From: an uncultured Pseudomonadota bacterium
GTDB lineage: Bacteria; Pseudomonadota; Alphaproteobacteria; RF32; CAG-239
DNA length: 64,000 nucleotides
Assembly: GCA_902761535.1 (NCBI GenBank)
Contig: CACWKS010000005.1
Location: 59,565 to 123,564 of the forward strand
Direction of reading: 5' to 3'
Positions 41,938 to 51,587 of the stretch are shown here, piece after piece. Position numbers and translations under genes: made by a program. The first letter of the stretch is position 1. Each line of letters begins with the position of its first letter. The notes beneath the pieces were generated by a model that was given only the letters and a program-made list of their open reading frames with translations, was not told the DNA's origin and ran no database searches.

Positions 41938-43557
41938 ATGATTAAAACTGTCGCAACTTCTCCCTTTTCCGACCAGAAAATGGGCACTGCCGGACTGCGT
42001 CGCAAATCTAAAATCGTTATGCAGCCCAACTATATCGAAAACTTTGTGCAAAGCATTTTCAACGTCATCGGCGATTTGTCCGACAAAACCATTTTATTGG
42101 GCGGTGACGGACGTTTTTACAATGACGTTGCTATCCAAAAAATTATCAAAATGGCTGCCGCCAATGGTTTGAAAAAATTAGTCATTGCTAAAAACGGTTT
42201 TATATCCACTCCGGCCGGCTCGGTAGTTATCCGTAAATATCACCTCAACGGCGGATTTATTCTCTCCGCTTCGCACAATCCCGGTGGTGAAAACGGCGAT
42301 TTCGGACTGAAATATTCCAACGAAACCGGCGGTCAGGTATCCACCGCCGTATCCGATAAAATCCAACAGGAAACCTTAAAAATTAACGAATACAAAATTT
42401 GTGATTGTCCGGATATCGATATTTCGCAATTAGGCAAAACCCAACTCGAAAATATGCAAATCGAAATCATCGACGGCGTCAAAGATTATGTTGAAATGAT
42501 GCAAAATATCTTTGATTTTGCCGCTTTGCAAAAATTAGCCCACAGCGGTTTTACCATGCGTTTTGATGCCATGAATGCCGTTACCGGACCATATGCTCAA
42601 GAAATTTTTGAAAAACTTATCGGTTTCAAATCCGGCTCGGTTGTCAATGCCGCTCCCAAACCGGATTTTGGCGGTCTGCACCCTGATCCCAACTTGGTTT
42701 ATGCTAAGGAACTGGTCAATTTTATGTTTTCCGATCATGCCGCCGATTTTGGTGCTGCCAATGATGGCGACGGCGATCGTAATATGATTTTGGGCAAAGG
42801 ATTTTTCGTTACTCCTAATGACAGTTTGGCTATCATTACCGATAACTTCAAACTGATACCTTACTATGCCAAAGGAATTTACGGTGTAGCTAAGTCTGCC
42901 GCCACATCTACTGCGGTTGCCCGTGTTGCTAAAGCTCACAACATCGGCTACTATGAAGTTCCCACCGGCTGGAAATACTTTGTAAACCTAATGGACTCAA
43001 ACCGTATCACTTTCTGCGGTGAAGAAAGTTTCGGTACCGGCTCGTCACATATCCGCGAAAAAGACGGCATCTGGGCTGTCCTGTTCTGGTTAAGCATTAT
43101 TGCCGCAACCGGTAAATCGGTTGAACAAATCACCACCGAACATTGGCAAAAATATGGTCGCAGCTACTATATTCGTTTTGACTTTGAAGGAGTTGACACT
43201 GCCGTTGCCGATAAACTCATGGCTGATTTGGAAAATCGTCTGCCTTCCTTAGCCGGTAAAATATATGGTGAATTTATCATCAAAGAAGCCAAACCGTTCA
43301 TTTATAATGATCCGGTTGACGGATCTACTACCAAAAACGGCCTGATAATATACTTTACCGATGGTTCGCGCATTGTTTACCGCTTATCCGGTACCGGTTC
43401 TTCCGGAGCAACCATTCGTGTATATCTCGAGCGTTTGCAAACCAAAGATATTTTACAAAATCCTCTGGACATGGTTTCGCCTTTGGCAAAAATCGCTTTA
43501 GATGTTGCCGAAATACCTGAAAGGACTGGAAAGCACAAAGCCGATGTTATCACTTAG
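41938..43557 (+). CDS. pgm: Phosphoglucomutase (alpha-D-glucose phosphate-specific)
   Basis: A 539-residue enzyme that interconverts glucose 1-phosphate and glucose 6-phosphate. Visible: N-terminal FGTAGLR-like segment (MGTAGLRRKSK), the phosphoserine loop ILSASHNPGG (S112), metal-binding DGDGDRN (D276, D278, D280), the sugar-binding GEESFGTGSSHIREKDG and a C-terminal phosphate-binding loop RLSGTGSSGATIR. The length fits the eukaryote-like/Pgm family rather than PgmB or ManB. AGGAG lies 7 bases before the ATG. The next gene begins inside its end. Confidence 0.96.
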   Translation: MIKTVATSPFSDQKMGTAGLRRKSKIVMQPNYIENFVQSIFNVIGDLSDKTILLGGDGRFYNDVAIQKIIKMAAANGLKKLVIAKNGFISTPAGSVVIRKYHLNGGFILSASHNPGGENGDFGLKYSNETGGQVSTAVSDKIQQETLKINEYKICDCPDIDISQLGKTQLENMQIEIIDGVKDYVEMMQNIFDFAALQKLAHSGFTMRFDAMNAVTGPYAQEIFEKLIGFKSGSVVNAAPKPDFGGLHPDPNLVYAKELVNFMFSDHAADFGAANDGDGDRNMILGKGFFVTPNDSLAIITDNFKLIPYYAKGIYGVAKSAATSTAVARVAKAHNIGYYEVPTGWKYFVNLMDSNRITFCGEESFGTGSSHIREKDGIWAVLFWLSIIAATGKSVEQITTEHWQKYGRSYYIRFDFEGVDTAVADKLMADLENRLPSLAGKIYGEFIIKEAKPFIYNDPVDGSTTKNGLIIYFTDGSRIVYRLSGTGSSGATIRVYLERLQTKDILQNPLDMVSPLAKIALDVAEIPERTGKHKADVIT

Positions 43558-44653
43558 GAATTGCTTTTGGTTGTTCTCCCTGTTCGTAAGCGTAACTTTT
43601 ACGGCTGATTCGGCTTGTGCCGGTCTGTATGGTTTCAACCATTTTAATCCTTATACCAAAAAGGAGCGCAACCTCTCTCTTGAGGAGGTTCCGATCAGCT
43701 TACAAAATTATCGTGCTCTCATGCGCGACAATTTATTGATGTTAATACGTTACGCTCGTCAACAAAATCCTGATTTTAAAATCATCGTCCATGAAGGACA
43801 GGATCTGCTTAATAAAAGCCTTTGGGAGTATTCTCGCGAAGGGTACAATCGTGCCAGAATATCACCTGATGCAGATGACAAATATTTTTTATTCCACAAT
43901 CGTTATTTAGACACCGAACCGGAAACTAATACCGATGCTTACGAATATTTGCACTCAATTGATGCTATCGCGGTTAATAACATATATTGCGGAGTTGAAA
44001 CCATCAACCCTATTGCCTTAAAACATCGTTTAGTTGCTATATCTATAGAACAATGTGCTAATCAAGAAGCTTTAGATAATGCTACTGTAGCGGCAATGGT
44101 TGATAAACGTTCAATTTATGGATTTACCGATTTATCATCAGCGTTTAAGACCATCGGTAATTATAACATTATCAATGATTCGGCTAAAAATATTTACACT
44201 TTCAGCGATGCCCAAAATATCTTGATACTCAACGACGACAGTAACTATAAAAATCAACAAGACTTGGTTGATGATTTAGCAAAAACCAATTATGATATAA
44301 TCATCATTAAACCGTTGTTTGACTACACTCAACGTTTTTCCGTCGATAATCTACGCAAACTCCGTTTCAAAAAAAACGGATCTAAACGCTTGTTAATTGC
44401 CGAATTCAACGTCTCTGAAGCTCATCCTCGTGAATATTATTGGTTGGATAATTGGCACATCGGCTCGCCTGATTGGCTAAAACGCAAATCATTTTCTTCT
44501 CGTGACGGCATTATCGTTAAATATTGGCAAAATGAATGGAAAAAAATCATTTCCCGTTATTTCAAAGATCTTCTAAACGAAGGATTTGATGGTGTATTTT
44601 TTACCGGTGTAGAAAACTATCGTTATTATGAACGACAAAACCCCTTGGAGTAA
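43544..44653 (+). CDS. Exported GH114-like (TM1410-type) protein
   Basis: A 369-residue protein begun at ATG 43544, where the signal peptide starts (MLSLRNCFWLFSLFVSVTFT, ending SACA); it overlaps the pgm stop by 14 bases. The mature part resembles the endo-alpha-1,4-polygalactosaminidase/GH114 barrel (YDIIIIKPLFDY, KRLLIAEFNVSEAHPREYYW, EGFDGVFFTGVENYRYYE), with acidic residues in the final strands. It could cut a galactosaminyl exopolysaccharide. It runs into fliQ after 6 bases, so it is part of the pgm-to-hdaA transcript. Confidence 0.7.
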   Translation: MLSLRNCFWLFSLFVSVTFTADSACAGLYGFNHFNPYTKKERNLSLEEVPISLQNYRALMRDNLLMLIRYARQQNPDFKIIVHEGQDLLNKSLWEYSREGYNRARISPDADDKYFLFHNRYLDTEPETNTDAYEYLHSIDAIAVNNIYCGVETINPIALKHRLVAISIEQCANQEALDNATVAAMVDKRSIYGFTDLSSAFKTIGNYNIINDSAKNIYTFSDAQNILILNDDSNYKNQQDLVDDLAKTNYDIIIIKPLFDYTQRFSVDNLRKLRFKKNGSKRLLIAEFNVSEAHPREYYWLDNWHIGSPDWLKRKSFSSRDGIIVKYWQNEWKKIISRYFKDLLNEGFDGVFFTGVENYRYYERQNPLE

Positions 44654-44659
44654 TTTCGA

Positions 44660-44926
44660 ATGAACGAATTGGAAATTTTTACCATCACTAAAGAAGCAAT
44701 CATAACCTTGTTGAAAGTTGTTTCTCCAATTGTCGGCATAGCTTTAGGTGTAGGTTTGATTATCGGTATTTTTCAAGCTCTGACCCAAATCCAGGAAATG
44801 ACTTTGGCATTTGTTCCCAAAATCATTTGCGTATTTTTAGCATTGGTTATGCTGTTTCCGTTTATGTTTAACCAGATGCAAACACTATCAGAATCTTTGT
44901 TTGCACGCATAGCTTCCGGCGGATAA
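44660..44926 (+). CDS. fliQ: Flagellar export gate protein FliQ
   Basis: An 88-residue inner-membrane protein with two spans (residues about 15-40 and 50-75). It shows the family pattern LLKVVSPIVGIALGVGLIIG followed by QALTQIQEMTLAFVPKI. With FliP and FliR it forms the export gate of the flagellar type III apparatus. fliP is not in the window. It lies 6 bases before fliR. Confidence 0.95.
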   Translation: MNELEIFTITKEAIITLLKVVSPIVGIALGVGLIIGIFQALTQIQEMTLAFVPKIICVFLALVMLFPFMFNQMQTLSESLFARIASGG

Positions 44927-44932
44927 ACTTAT

Positions 44933-45688
44933 ATGACAGATATTCTACAAGCAAGTTTATATAGTTATGCCTTAATTTTTTTACGCATTGGTAGTGTTTT
45001 TATGCTCATGCCGGGATTTTCCGCCAGTTATGTAAACACCCAAGTTCGCTTAATTTTAGCTTTATCCGTCACCATCATTTTGCAACCTCTTATTGCTTCT
45101 CAACTCCCCCCTCAGCCTGATTCTTTTGCTTTAGAGCTGCAGTATATGATAAATGAAATCAGTATCGGGCTCTTTTTAGGAATAATTATGCAAATCCTGT
45201 TTTTTGCTTTAAATTTTGCCGGAGGAATTGCCTCACAATCTATCGGATTTGCCAATGCTCAACTTTTTGATCCGGCCTTTCAGGGACAAAGTATGCTCAT
45301 TGAAAGTTTTTTAAGCGTTGTTGCCCTCACTTTTATATTTGTAACAGACATTCACCACCTTATGATCAGTGCTTTAATTGATAGTTACCGATTGTTCAGT
45401 GCTGCCCAACCTTTGCCTTGGAATGACCTTGCCCAACATCTGTCACAAACTTTAAGCCAATCATTCAATTTTGGTTTTAAATTAGGAGCACCTTTTGTTG
45501 CCTTTACCTTAATTTTTTACTCATGCATGGGATTGATATCTCGTCTTATGCCGCAATTAAACATCTTCTTTCTCTCATTGCCCATACAAATTTATTTAGG
45601 GCTCGGGCTTTTATTTTTAACTGTTCCCATTATAATAAACGTATTTTTCCGTTATTATAATGAAGGGCTTCAATTTTTCATTGAGTAA
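44933..45688 (+). CDS. fliR: Flagellar export gate protein FliR
   Basis: A 251-residue inner-membrane protein with six spans and the FliR features FLRIGSVFMLMPGFSASYVN, EISIGLFLGIIMQILF and ASQSIGFANAQLFDP. FliR, FliP and FliQ build the substrate channel. Eleven bases separate it from flhB. Confidence 0.96.
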   Translation: MTDILQASLYSYALIFLRIGSVFMLMPGFSASYVNTQVRLILALSVTIILQPLIASQLPPQPDSFALELQYMINEISIGLFLGIIMQILFFALNFAGGIASQSIGFANAQLFDPAFQGQSMLIESFLSVVALTFIFVTDIHHLMISALIDSYRLFSAAQPLPWNDLAQHLSQTLSQSFNFGFKLGAPFVAFTLIFYSCMGLISRLMPQLNIFFLSLPIQIYLGLGLLFLTVPIIINVFFRYYNEGLQFFIE

Positions 45689-45699
45689 AGGACGATCTC

Positions 45700-46773
45700 A
45701 TGGTTACTCCCGAAGAAGAAGATGAAGCCTCCAAAACCGAAGAACCTTCCGAACGCAAAATCAGTAAAGCGAAAGAAGAAGGTGATATTGCCATATCCCA
45801 AGACCTTAAAAGTTTTATCATGCTTGTGGGAGCGCTCTTTGTAGTTTGGCTTTTTATTCCGATTATGTCTCGCTGGATGGCTAATTTAGGAGCATCTTTT
45901 ATCGAACAATCAACCGAAATCAACATCAATCCCAAAAACTTTATCAATGTTTTTAAACAAAGCATTTGGGGATTTTTCAAAGTAATGTTTATTCCTTTTG
46001 GAGTTTTCATGGTATTAGGTGTGATTGCATCACTAAGCCAAACCGGCTTTATCTATGCTCCCAAAAAACTCGAACCCAAATGGGAAAAGTTAAATTTTTT
46101 AGCTGCTATCCCCAAATTCATCAACAAACAAAAAATTGTCGAAAGCATTAAAGGCATACTTAAAATAACCATTGTTTCGGCAATTGTTTACAATGTTCTC
46201 AAAGGATACCTTCCTCAAATTGAACTTCTGCCCGTTATGAGTTCCTTTGGAATCTTAAGTTTTATCCACCGTATTACCGTCTTGTTGATTTTTACCGTAA
46301 CCATTGCAGTACTTATCATTGCTGCTGCTGACTATGCCTGGCAAAAATACAGCCATTTACAAAAGTTGCGCATGACCAAACAAGAAGTCAAAGAAGAATT
46401 CAAACAAATGGAAGGAGATCCTTTAGTCAAATCTAAAATTCGTCAGATCAGAATGGATCGAGCCCGTCAACGCATGATGGAAAATGTGCCTAAGTCGGAT
46501 GTTGTTATTGTCAACCCCACCCATTATGCTGTAGCATTATCTTACAAATTAGGAGAAATGCCTGCCCCGATTGTGACCGCCAAAGGTGTTGATAACACTG
46601 CACTCCGTATAAAAGCATTGGCCGAGGAAAATGATGTCCCGATAGTTGAAAATCCACCATTGGCTCGTGCCTTATTTGCTTCAACTCAATTGGATCAGCC
46701 GATTCCTCTTGAACATTTTGTAGCCGTAGCTGAGGTAATTCGTTATGTTATGCAACTTAAAGAACAGCAATAG
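45700..46773 (+). CDS. flhB: Flagellar export switch protein FlhB
   Basis: A 357-residue protein with four spans in its first 210 residues and a cytoplasmic tail. The autocleavage motif NPTH is at 272-275 (VVIVNPTHYAVAL), so it should cut itself and switch substrate specificity, together with FliK in this window. N-terminal EEDEASKTEEPSERKISKAKEEG is typical. The cckA start lies within its end (29-base overlap). Confidence 0.97.
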   Translation: MVTPEEEDEASKTEEPSERKISKAKEEGDIAISQDLKSFIMLVGALFVVWLFIPIMSRWMANLGASFIEQSTEININPKNFINVFKQSIWGFFKVMFIPFGVFMVLGVIASLSQTGFIYAPKKLEPKWEKLNFLAAIPKFINKQKIVESIKGILKITIVSAIVYNVLKGYLPQIELLPVMSSFGILSFIHRITVLLIFTVTIAVLIIAAADYAWQKYSHLQKLRMTKQEVKEEFKQMEGDPLVKSKIRQIRMDRARQRMMENVPKSDVVIVNPTHYAVALSYKLGEMPAPIVTAKGVDNTALRIKALAEENDVPIVENPPLARALFASTQLDQPIPLEHFVAVAEVIRYVMQLKEQQ

Positions 46774-49360
46774 ACCTGATAAAGCTTTGCAACACTCGCT
46801 TATCAAATTATCGATAGCGATAATCTTTCTCAGTATTTCCATATTGAGTATTTTCCTGTTCCCGGAATATTTGTTATATGACCTTGCCTTAATCATCATT
46901 TTAACAGTTTGCTGTTTTATTCTGACAATAAGGACTTTACAAACCGGTGAATCAGCCATCAGCTATGGCGGCTTTGCCAATGAAATAATTAAACTATCCT
47001 CTTATGCCGAACGCATTGAAAACCCTGACAGAGAATGCATTATCCAAAATGATGCTGCCCGCAAACTGCTCAACAATTCAGATGTTCTCTCTTTTATAAA
47101 AAAATATCTTTCCGAAAGCTCTTCCAACAAATCAGCTATCTATCGCCTTGATAATGCAGTTGCTAACCTCAGCAAAGAAAAAATTATCATATCCCTTTTA
47201 TTTAACAATCAAAGCACTCGTATTTTTGATGAATTGGAATATTTTGAAATATCTTTTTCACCGATTTATCTTAAAAAACCTAAAATATTCAACGGTGCTT
47301 ATTCAATCAAACGCATCAAACGTGAAACCTATCTTCATTGGCAAATTCGCAATATAACCGCTCAACGCAACATTGACCGCGTATTACATGATGAATTAAA
47401 TGCCTTGCATGATTTCCTCGATCAACTTCCGGTCGGCCTGTACAGCGTTGATACCAATTCTCTGTTTACTTATGTTAACTCTGATTTTTCCAAATTTTTG
47501 ATGATTGATCCGCAACAACTCATCGGCACATCAATAAACGAGGTTATTTACCCTGAAAAATCGCTTCCGTTAAAAAATGATTTTTGGTTTGGTCAAACTT
47601 CTTTTAAGAATTCCAATGGTCAAACCAACGATGCCTACGTTTTTCAAACATCTTATCGCCAAAACGAAAAAACTTATCTGCGCGGTGTCGTAATCCACGA
47701 CATACCTGCATTAAGCAACTCACGCGAAAACGTCAACCAAACTCTCAGTGACATCAACCGGCTGTTAAAAAATTTCCCCATTGGTATTATTTTCATTGAT
47801 GCCGGCGGTAATACCATAAATTTCAATGACACCGCCGATAAAATTTTTAATTTGTCCGCCAAACCGACTAACATTTTTAACTTTATGTCAACCGAAAATG
47901 CCGCAAAATTACAAACAGCGCTGATATCCGGTCGTGCGGATTCTAAGCCCGGCATCATCGAAATCAAACATAATGACGCCACGCTTAACATCTATATTCA
48001 TCAACTCAATTCCAAAGAGGAAAACAATTTTATTATCTACATTGTTGACATCAGCAAACAAAAGACTTTGGAAAGCCAATTTGCCCAAGCTCAAAAAATG
48101 CAGGCTATCGGTCAATTTGCCGGCGGTGTAGCCCACGACTTCAACAATTTGCTGACTGCGATTATCGGCTTTACTGATTTACTGTTGCAAAGACACGGTA
48201 TCGGTGATCCGGCTTTTGCCGATCTTATCCAAATCAAACAAAATGCCAATCGTGCCACTTCATTAGTCCGTCAGTTATTAGCTTTCTCCCGCAAACAACC
48301 GCTGATACCTAAGATTATCGACATTACCGAGAACTTCACCGACTTGAGCCAAATGCTTAAGCGCATTATCGGCGAAAAGATTAAACTGTTGTTCAAACAC
48401 GGACATGATCTCGGCTATGTCAAAGTTGATCCCAACCAATTTGCTCAAGTAATTATCAACTTGGCCGTCAATGCCAAAGACGCAATGAACGGTGAAGGTA
48501 CACTTACCATTTCCACTTGTTCATATCATCTGGCAGAAAATTACTCTTTTGGCGATGACATTATTCCGGCCGGTGATTTTGTTGAGGTTGATGTAACCGA
48601 CACCGGCTGTGGCATCCCGCCTGAGAATCTGCATCGCATTTTTGACCCGTTTTTCTCCACCAAAGAAAACGTCATCGGCTCGGGCACCGGTTTGGGTTTA
48701 GCAATGGTATACGGAATTGTCCGCCAAACCGAAGGCTTTATCAAAGTCAATTCGACAGTCGGACAAGGCACCACTTTTTCAATATTTTTGCCGCGTTATG
48801 ACCACTTGCCTGATGATGAAACAAACGATACCAACAGCAAAGAAGTTATTGACAGTTCGGGCAAAACCATTCTTCAAGTCCAAGAAACTTTATCTGCTCC
48901 GGCCAATATCAATCAAAAAATCATTATGGGCTTAAACGTCACTCATACGATTGACCGCGGCAATTTTGCCCCCGACAAAAACGGTCACCCTGCCAAAATT
49001 TTATTTGTTGAAGACGAAAAAGCGGTACGCACTTTTGCCGTCCGTGCATTGAGGAAAAAGGGTTATGAAGTTGTCGACAGCGATTCGGCAGAAAACGCAT
49101 GGGAAATTCTGCAAAAAGATCCGCATTTTGACCTGTTATTAACTGATATGGTTTTGCCGGAAATGAGCGGTGCCCAATTAACCAATCTGGTCAAAAAGCA
49201 ATATCCTGATATGCCGGTAATTTTAGCCTCCGGTTATTCGGAAGACATTGCCAAAAAAGAGGTTGACAACACTTATCAATTTTATTTTATCACCAAGCCA
49301 TACAGTTTAGATGACTTGACAGCTAAAGTTTTTGATGTTCTAAATAGCAACCATGACTGA
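46745..49360 (+). CDS. cckA: Hybrid sensor histidine kinase CckA
   Basis: An 871-residue hybrid kinase. Two N-terminal spans (about 20-60), then PAS-like domains (residues about 215-320 and 330-440), a HisKA domain with phospho-acceptor H464 (GGVAHDFNNLLTAIIGF), an HATPase domain (NLAVNAKDAMNG, DTGCGIPPENLHRIFDPFFS, GTGLGLAMVYG) and a receiver domain with D801 (LLLTDMVLPEMSG) and KP near 845. This is the CckA plan; in Caulobacter CckA feeds ChpT and CtrA to control cell cycle and flagella. The order fliQ-fliR-flhB-cckA is as I recall there. hdaA overlaps by 8 bases. Confidence 0.95.
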   Translation: MLCNLKNSNRPDKALQHSLIKLSIAIIFLSISILSIFLFPEYLLYDLALIIILTVCCFILTIRTLQTGESAISYGGFANEIIKLSSYAERIENPDRECIIQNDAARKLLNNSDVLSFIKKYLSESSSNKSAIYRLDNAVANLSKEKIIISLLFNNQSTRIFDELEYFEISFSPIYLKKPKIFNGAYSIKRIKRETYLHWQIRNITAQRNIDRVLHDELNALHDFLDQLPVGLYSVDTNSLFTYVNSDFSKFLMIDPQQLIGTSINEVIYPEKSLPLKNDFWFGQTSFKNSNGQTNDAYVFQTSYRQNEKTYLRGVVIHDIPALSNSRENVNQTLSDINRLLKNFPIGIIFIDAGGNTINFNDTADKIFNLSAKPTNIFNFMSTENAAKLQTALISGRADSKPGIIEIKHNDATLNIYIHQLNSKEENNFIIYIVDISKQKTLESQFAQAQKMQAIGQFAGGVAHDFNNLLTAIIGFTDLLLQRHGIGDPAFADLIQIKQNANRATSLVRQLLAFSRKQPLIPKIIDITENFTDLSQMLKRIIGEKIKLLFKHGHDLGYVKVDPNQFAQVIINLAVNAKDAMNGEGTLTISTCSYHLAENYSFGDDIIPAGDFVEVDVTDTGCGIPPENLHRIFDPFFSTKENVIGSGTGLGLAMVYGIVRQTEGFIKVNSTVGQGTTFSIFLPRYDHLPDDETNDTNSKEVIDSSGKTILQVQETLSAPANINQKIIMGLNVTHTIDRGNFAPDKNGHPAKILFVEDEKAVRTFAVRALRKKGYEVVDSDSAENAWEILQKDPHFDLLLTDMVLPEMSGAQLTNLVKKQYPDMPVILASGYSEDIAKKEVDNTYQFYFITKPYSLDDLTAKVFDVLNSNHD

Positions 49361-50081
49361 TAAAGATACGACACAACTTCCGCTTAATTTTCCCTGTCGT
49401 CCCAGTTTGGGACGCGAAGATTTTATGGTTGCCGATTGCAATGCCGAGGCCGTCGGTATAATTGACAATTGGCCGCGATGGCCCTATTTTGCAACTTGTT
49501 TGGTTGGTGATGCCGGCTGCGGCAAAACACACCTTGCCAATGTTTGGGCGCAAAAAATAGCAGTTGCCACCAATCACCCTTATCGCATCCCGTTTGTTAA
49601 AGCATCACAGCTCAATCGTGATTTGGCTAATCAACTTTATGAAACTTCGGCACAAGCCGTTATTGAAGACTTGCCTGATTTACAAAATCAAGAAGCATTA
49701 TTCCACCTTTATAATACCTATCGTGATATGGGCGGAAATTTGCTGTTTACCTCAACTATTGCCCCGGCACGGCTCAATTTTTCTCTTGCCGACTTACGCT
49801 CACGGCTCAACATTGTACCGATATACGAGATCAAAGCCCCTGATGATAACTTATTGATGGCATTATTACTGAAATTGTTTGCCGATCGTCAAATCACCCC
49901 TTCGCCGGAATTGTTAAACTATTTATTGAACAATATGCAGCGTTCATTTTCTTATGCACGCAAATTGGTAGAAGAAATCGATAACATATCTTTGGCACGC
50001 AAGCGTGCCGTCAGCATCAACATTGCTCGCGAAGCCATTGCCGCACTCAATTCTGATAAGCAATTTAATTTATTCTCTTAA
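49353..50081 (+). CDS. hdaA: Regulator of replication initiation HdaA (DnaA-related)
   Basis: A 242-residue DnaA-like ATPase. N-terminal QLPLNF (8-13) is the clamp-binding motif that ties Hda proteins to DnaN; Walker A GDAGCGKT (52-59), IEDLPD as Walker B region, sensor RSRLNIVP. It lacks the DnaA DNA-binding domain, so it should stimulate hydrolysis of DnaA-bound ATP on the clamp and limit re-initiation. It overlaps the end of cckA by 8 bases, coupling replication control to the CckA pathway. A terminator follows. Confidence 0.9.
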   Translation: MTDKDTTQLPLNFPCRPSLGREDFMVADCNAEAVGIIDNWPRWPYFATCLVGDAGCGKTHLANVWAQKIAVATNHPYRIPFVKASQLNRDLANQLYETSAQAVIEDLPDLQNQEALFHLYNTYRDMGGNLLFTSTIAPARLNFSLADLRSRLNIVPIYEIKAPDDNLLMALLLKLFADRQITPSPELLNYLLNNMQRSFSYARKLVEEIDNISLARKRAVSINIAREAIAALNSDKQFNLFS

Positions 50082-50090
50082 GCACAAAAA

Positions 50091-50117
50091 AACCTGCTCT
50101 AAGGCAGGTTTTTTTTA
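50091..50117. terminator. Bidirectional terminator between hdaA and the cysteine-rich operon
   Basis: AACCTGC pairs with GCAGGTT around TCTAAG, with A7 on the left and T8 on the right, so it works for both converging transcripts. Confidence 0.88.
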
Positions 50118-50136
50118 TTATCCGTGAGCAACCTCA

Positions 50137-51570
50137 TCAGTCAAAATTAGTTGACTGATATGACGGTTCATCTTGCTGTTGTTGTGCCTGCCACAAAACG
50201 CTGTAACCGCTCATATCCCAATCGTCACCATAGTGATAAACACAAACGATTCTTTTAGATTCATTTCGTCCGAGTTTTACAGGAGCATCAGCTTGAGAAG
50301 ATTGGCTGGTTGCCACACAATTTGTACCCTGATTTAGCGACTGAGATCTATTTACCGCATAAGCATAACTGTAAAATCCGCCATTTTCCGCCTGAGATGA
50401 TGACCAATATTTACTATCAAGAATCATTCCGGCTCCATTATTAGCAACATCTAAAATATATCTAGAGGTGTCACCTCTGGTAACATTCCTTATATACTTT
50501 GCACTTAAATTACTGCGTATTGCATCATAATTATTAGCTAATTTAATCAAGTCACCGACAGAAGGCAAGAACCATACATGACCTACTCCGACTGCTCCAC
50601 CTGTATTATTCGCACAAGCACTCCCGGTCGGACAACTACCAAAATCGTTAAGATCATAACAAGTCATTGCTGCCGGAGCATTAAATTGCTTACGATCAAA
50701 TAACGTACCCGCATGCAACCTTACCGTATCATGCCATCCGCCCGTTTGCGATGAACTTGAAATATAATTATATGGTAAATTTCCAATTGAAACAGTACTT
50801 CCACTTAACGTAGGATCTACCCCTGACGCTACCACTGACACACCGCTAATAGTTGACATACCGACAATGTTACATCCTTTGGTTCTGCGACAGGAAGGAA
50901 TTTGTCTCGAAGCACCATTATAACAAGACAAGTATTTTTCGCCCTCATTATCAGAAACTGCGTGATCATCATCTGCCGAACAACCAGCCACACTACAATA
51001 GGCAGCTGCTTCATCATATTCTTGGGCATTATTGCATCCATCATAGTTAGCATTTGTATTATCTACACTTTGCTCACCGAAGAACAAATGTTTACGGTTA
51101 TTGTCACTACCAAAATACTGCAAATAAGTATCTGAATTACTTTGCCACAAGCCTAATCCATAGTTATCCAATCCAACCGCCAGTTTATTAACATCGTCAA
51201 AAACCACCCCAATTGGATATTTATTCGCCGGAGTATTTATTATAACCCCACTTACAGTATTACCATTTTCGCTAAGCATACCATTATCGTCAAGTTTAAC
51301 ATCGCCGATCTCTAAAACATAGCATTTGTTATCGTCCCACAAAATATCGCCCACAGCACAATCTTTGATTTGATTCTCATGACAAAACTTTTTACTTGTA
51401 TCAAAAGGACAATTTATTGATACATATCCTTCCGTACAATTATCGTCTTTATAACCATGACTGCTACACCATGTATTATCGGAAAAATCCTGACAAGAAG
51501 GCTCATCAGCTCGCACCGTAGCCAGAGTAGCAAACATCAACGCTGTTGAAATCAATAACATCTTTTTCAT
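50137..51570 (-). CDS. Secreted Cys-rich protein with DUF1566-like C-terminus
   Basis: A 477-residue exported protein; ATG 51570 has AAGGAG 8 bases upstream. Signal peptide 1-21. One copy of the Cys motif lies at C35-C63 (CSSHGYKDDNC ... NCPFDTSKKFC), then VGDILWDDNKCYV (73-85) and IGVVFDDVNKLAVGLD near 121. The C-terminal domain has VWFLPSVGDLIKL near 331 and KYWSSSQ near 388, the W-x-LP and YWSSS landmarks of DUF1566/FSLP-type domains of surface proteins. Last gene of the operon; closely related in plan to 52896-54188. Role probably surface binding; not shown. Confidence 0.72.
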   Translation of the reverse strand: MKKMLLISTALMFATLATVRADEPSCQDFSDNTWCSSHGYKDDNCTEGYVSINCPFDTSKKFCHENQIKDCAVGDILWDDNKCYVLEIGDVKLDDNGMLSENGNTVSGVIINTPANKYPIGVVFDDVNKLAVGLDNYGLGLWQSNSDTYLQYFGSDNNRKHLFFGEQSVDNTNANYDGCNNAQEYDEAAAYCSVAGCSADDDHAVSDNEGEKYLSCYNGASRQIPSCRRTKGCNIVGMSTISGVSVVASGVDPTLSGSTVSIGNLPYNYISSSSQTGGWHDTVRLHAGTLFDRKQFNAPAAMTCYDLNDFGSCPTGSACANNTGGAVGVGHVWFLPSVGDLIKLANNYDAIRSNLSAKYIRNVTRGDTSRYILDVANNGAGMILDSKYWSSSQAENGGFYSYAYAVNRSQSLNQGTNCVATSQSSQADAPVKLGRNESKRIVCVYHYGDDWDMSGYSVLWQAQQQQDEPSYQSTNFD

Positions 51571-51587
51571 CGCTAATCTCCTTATCA

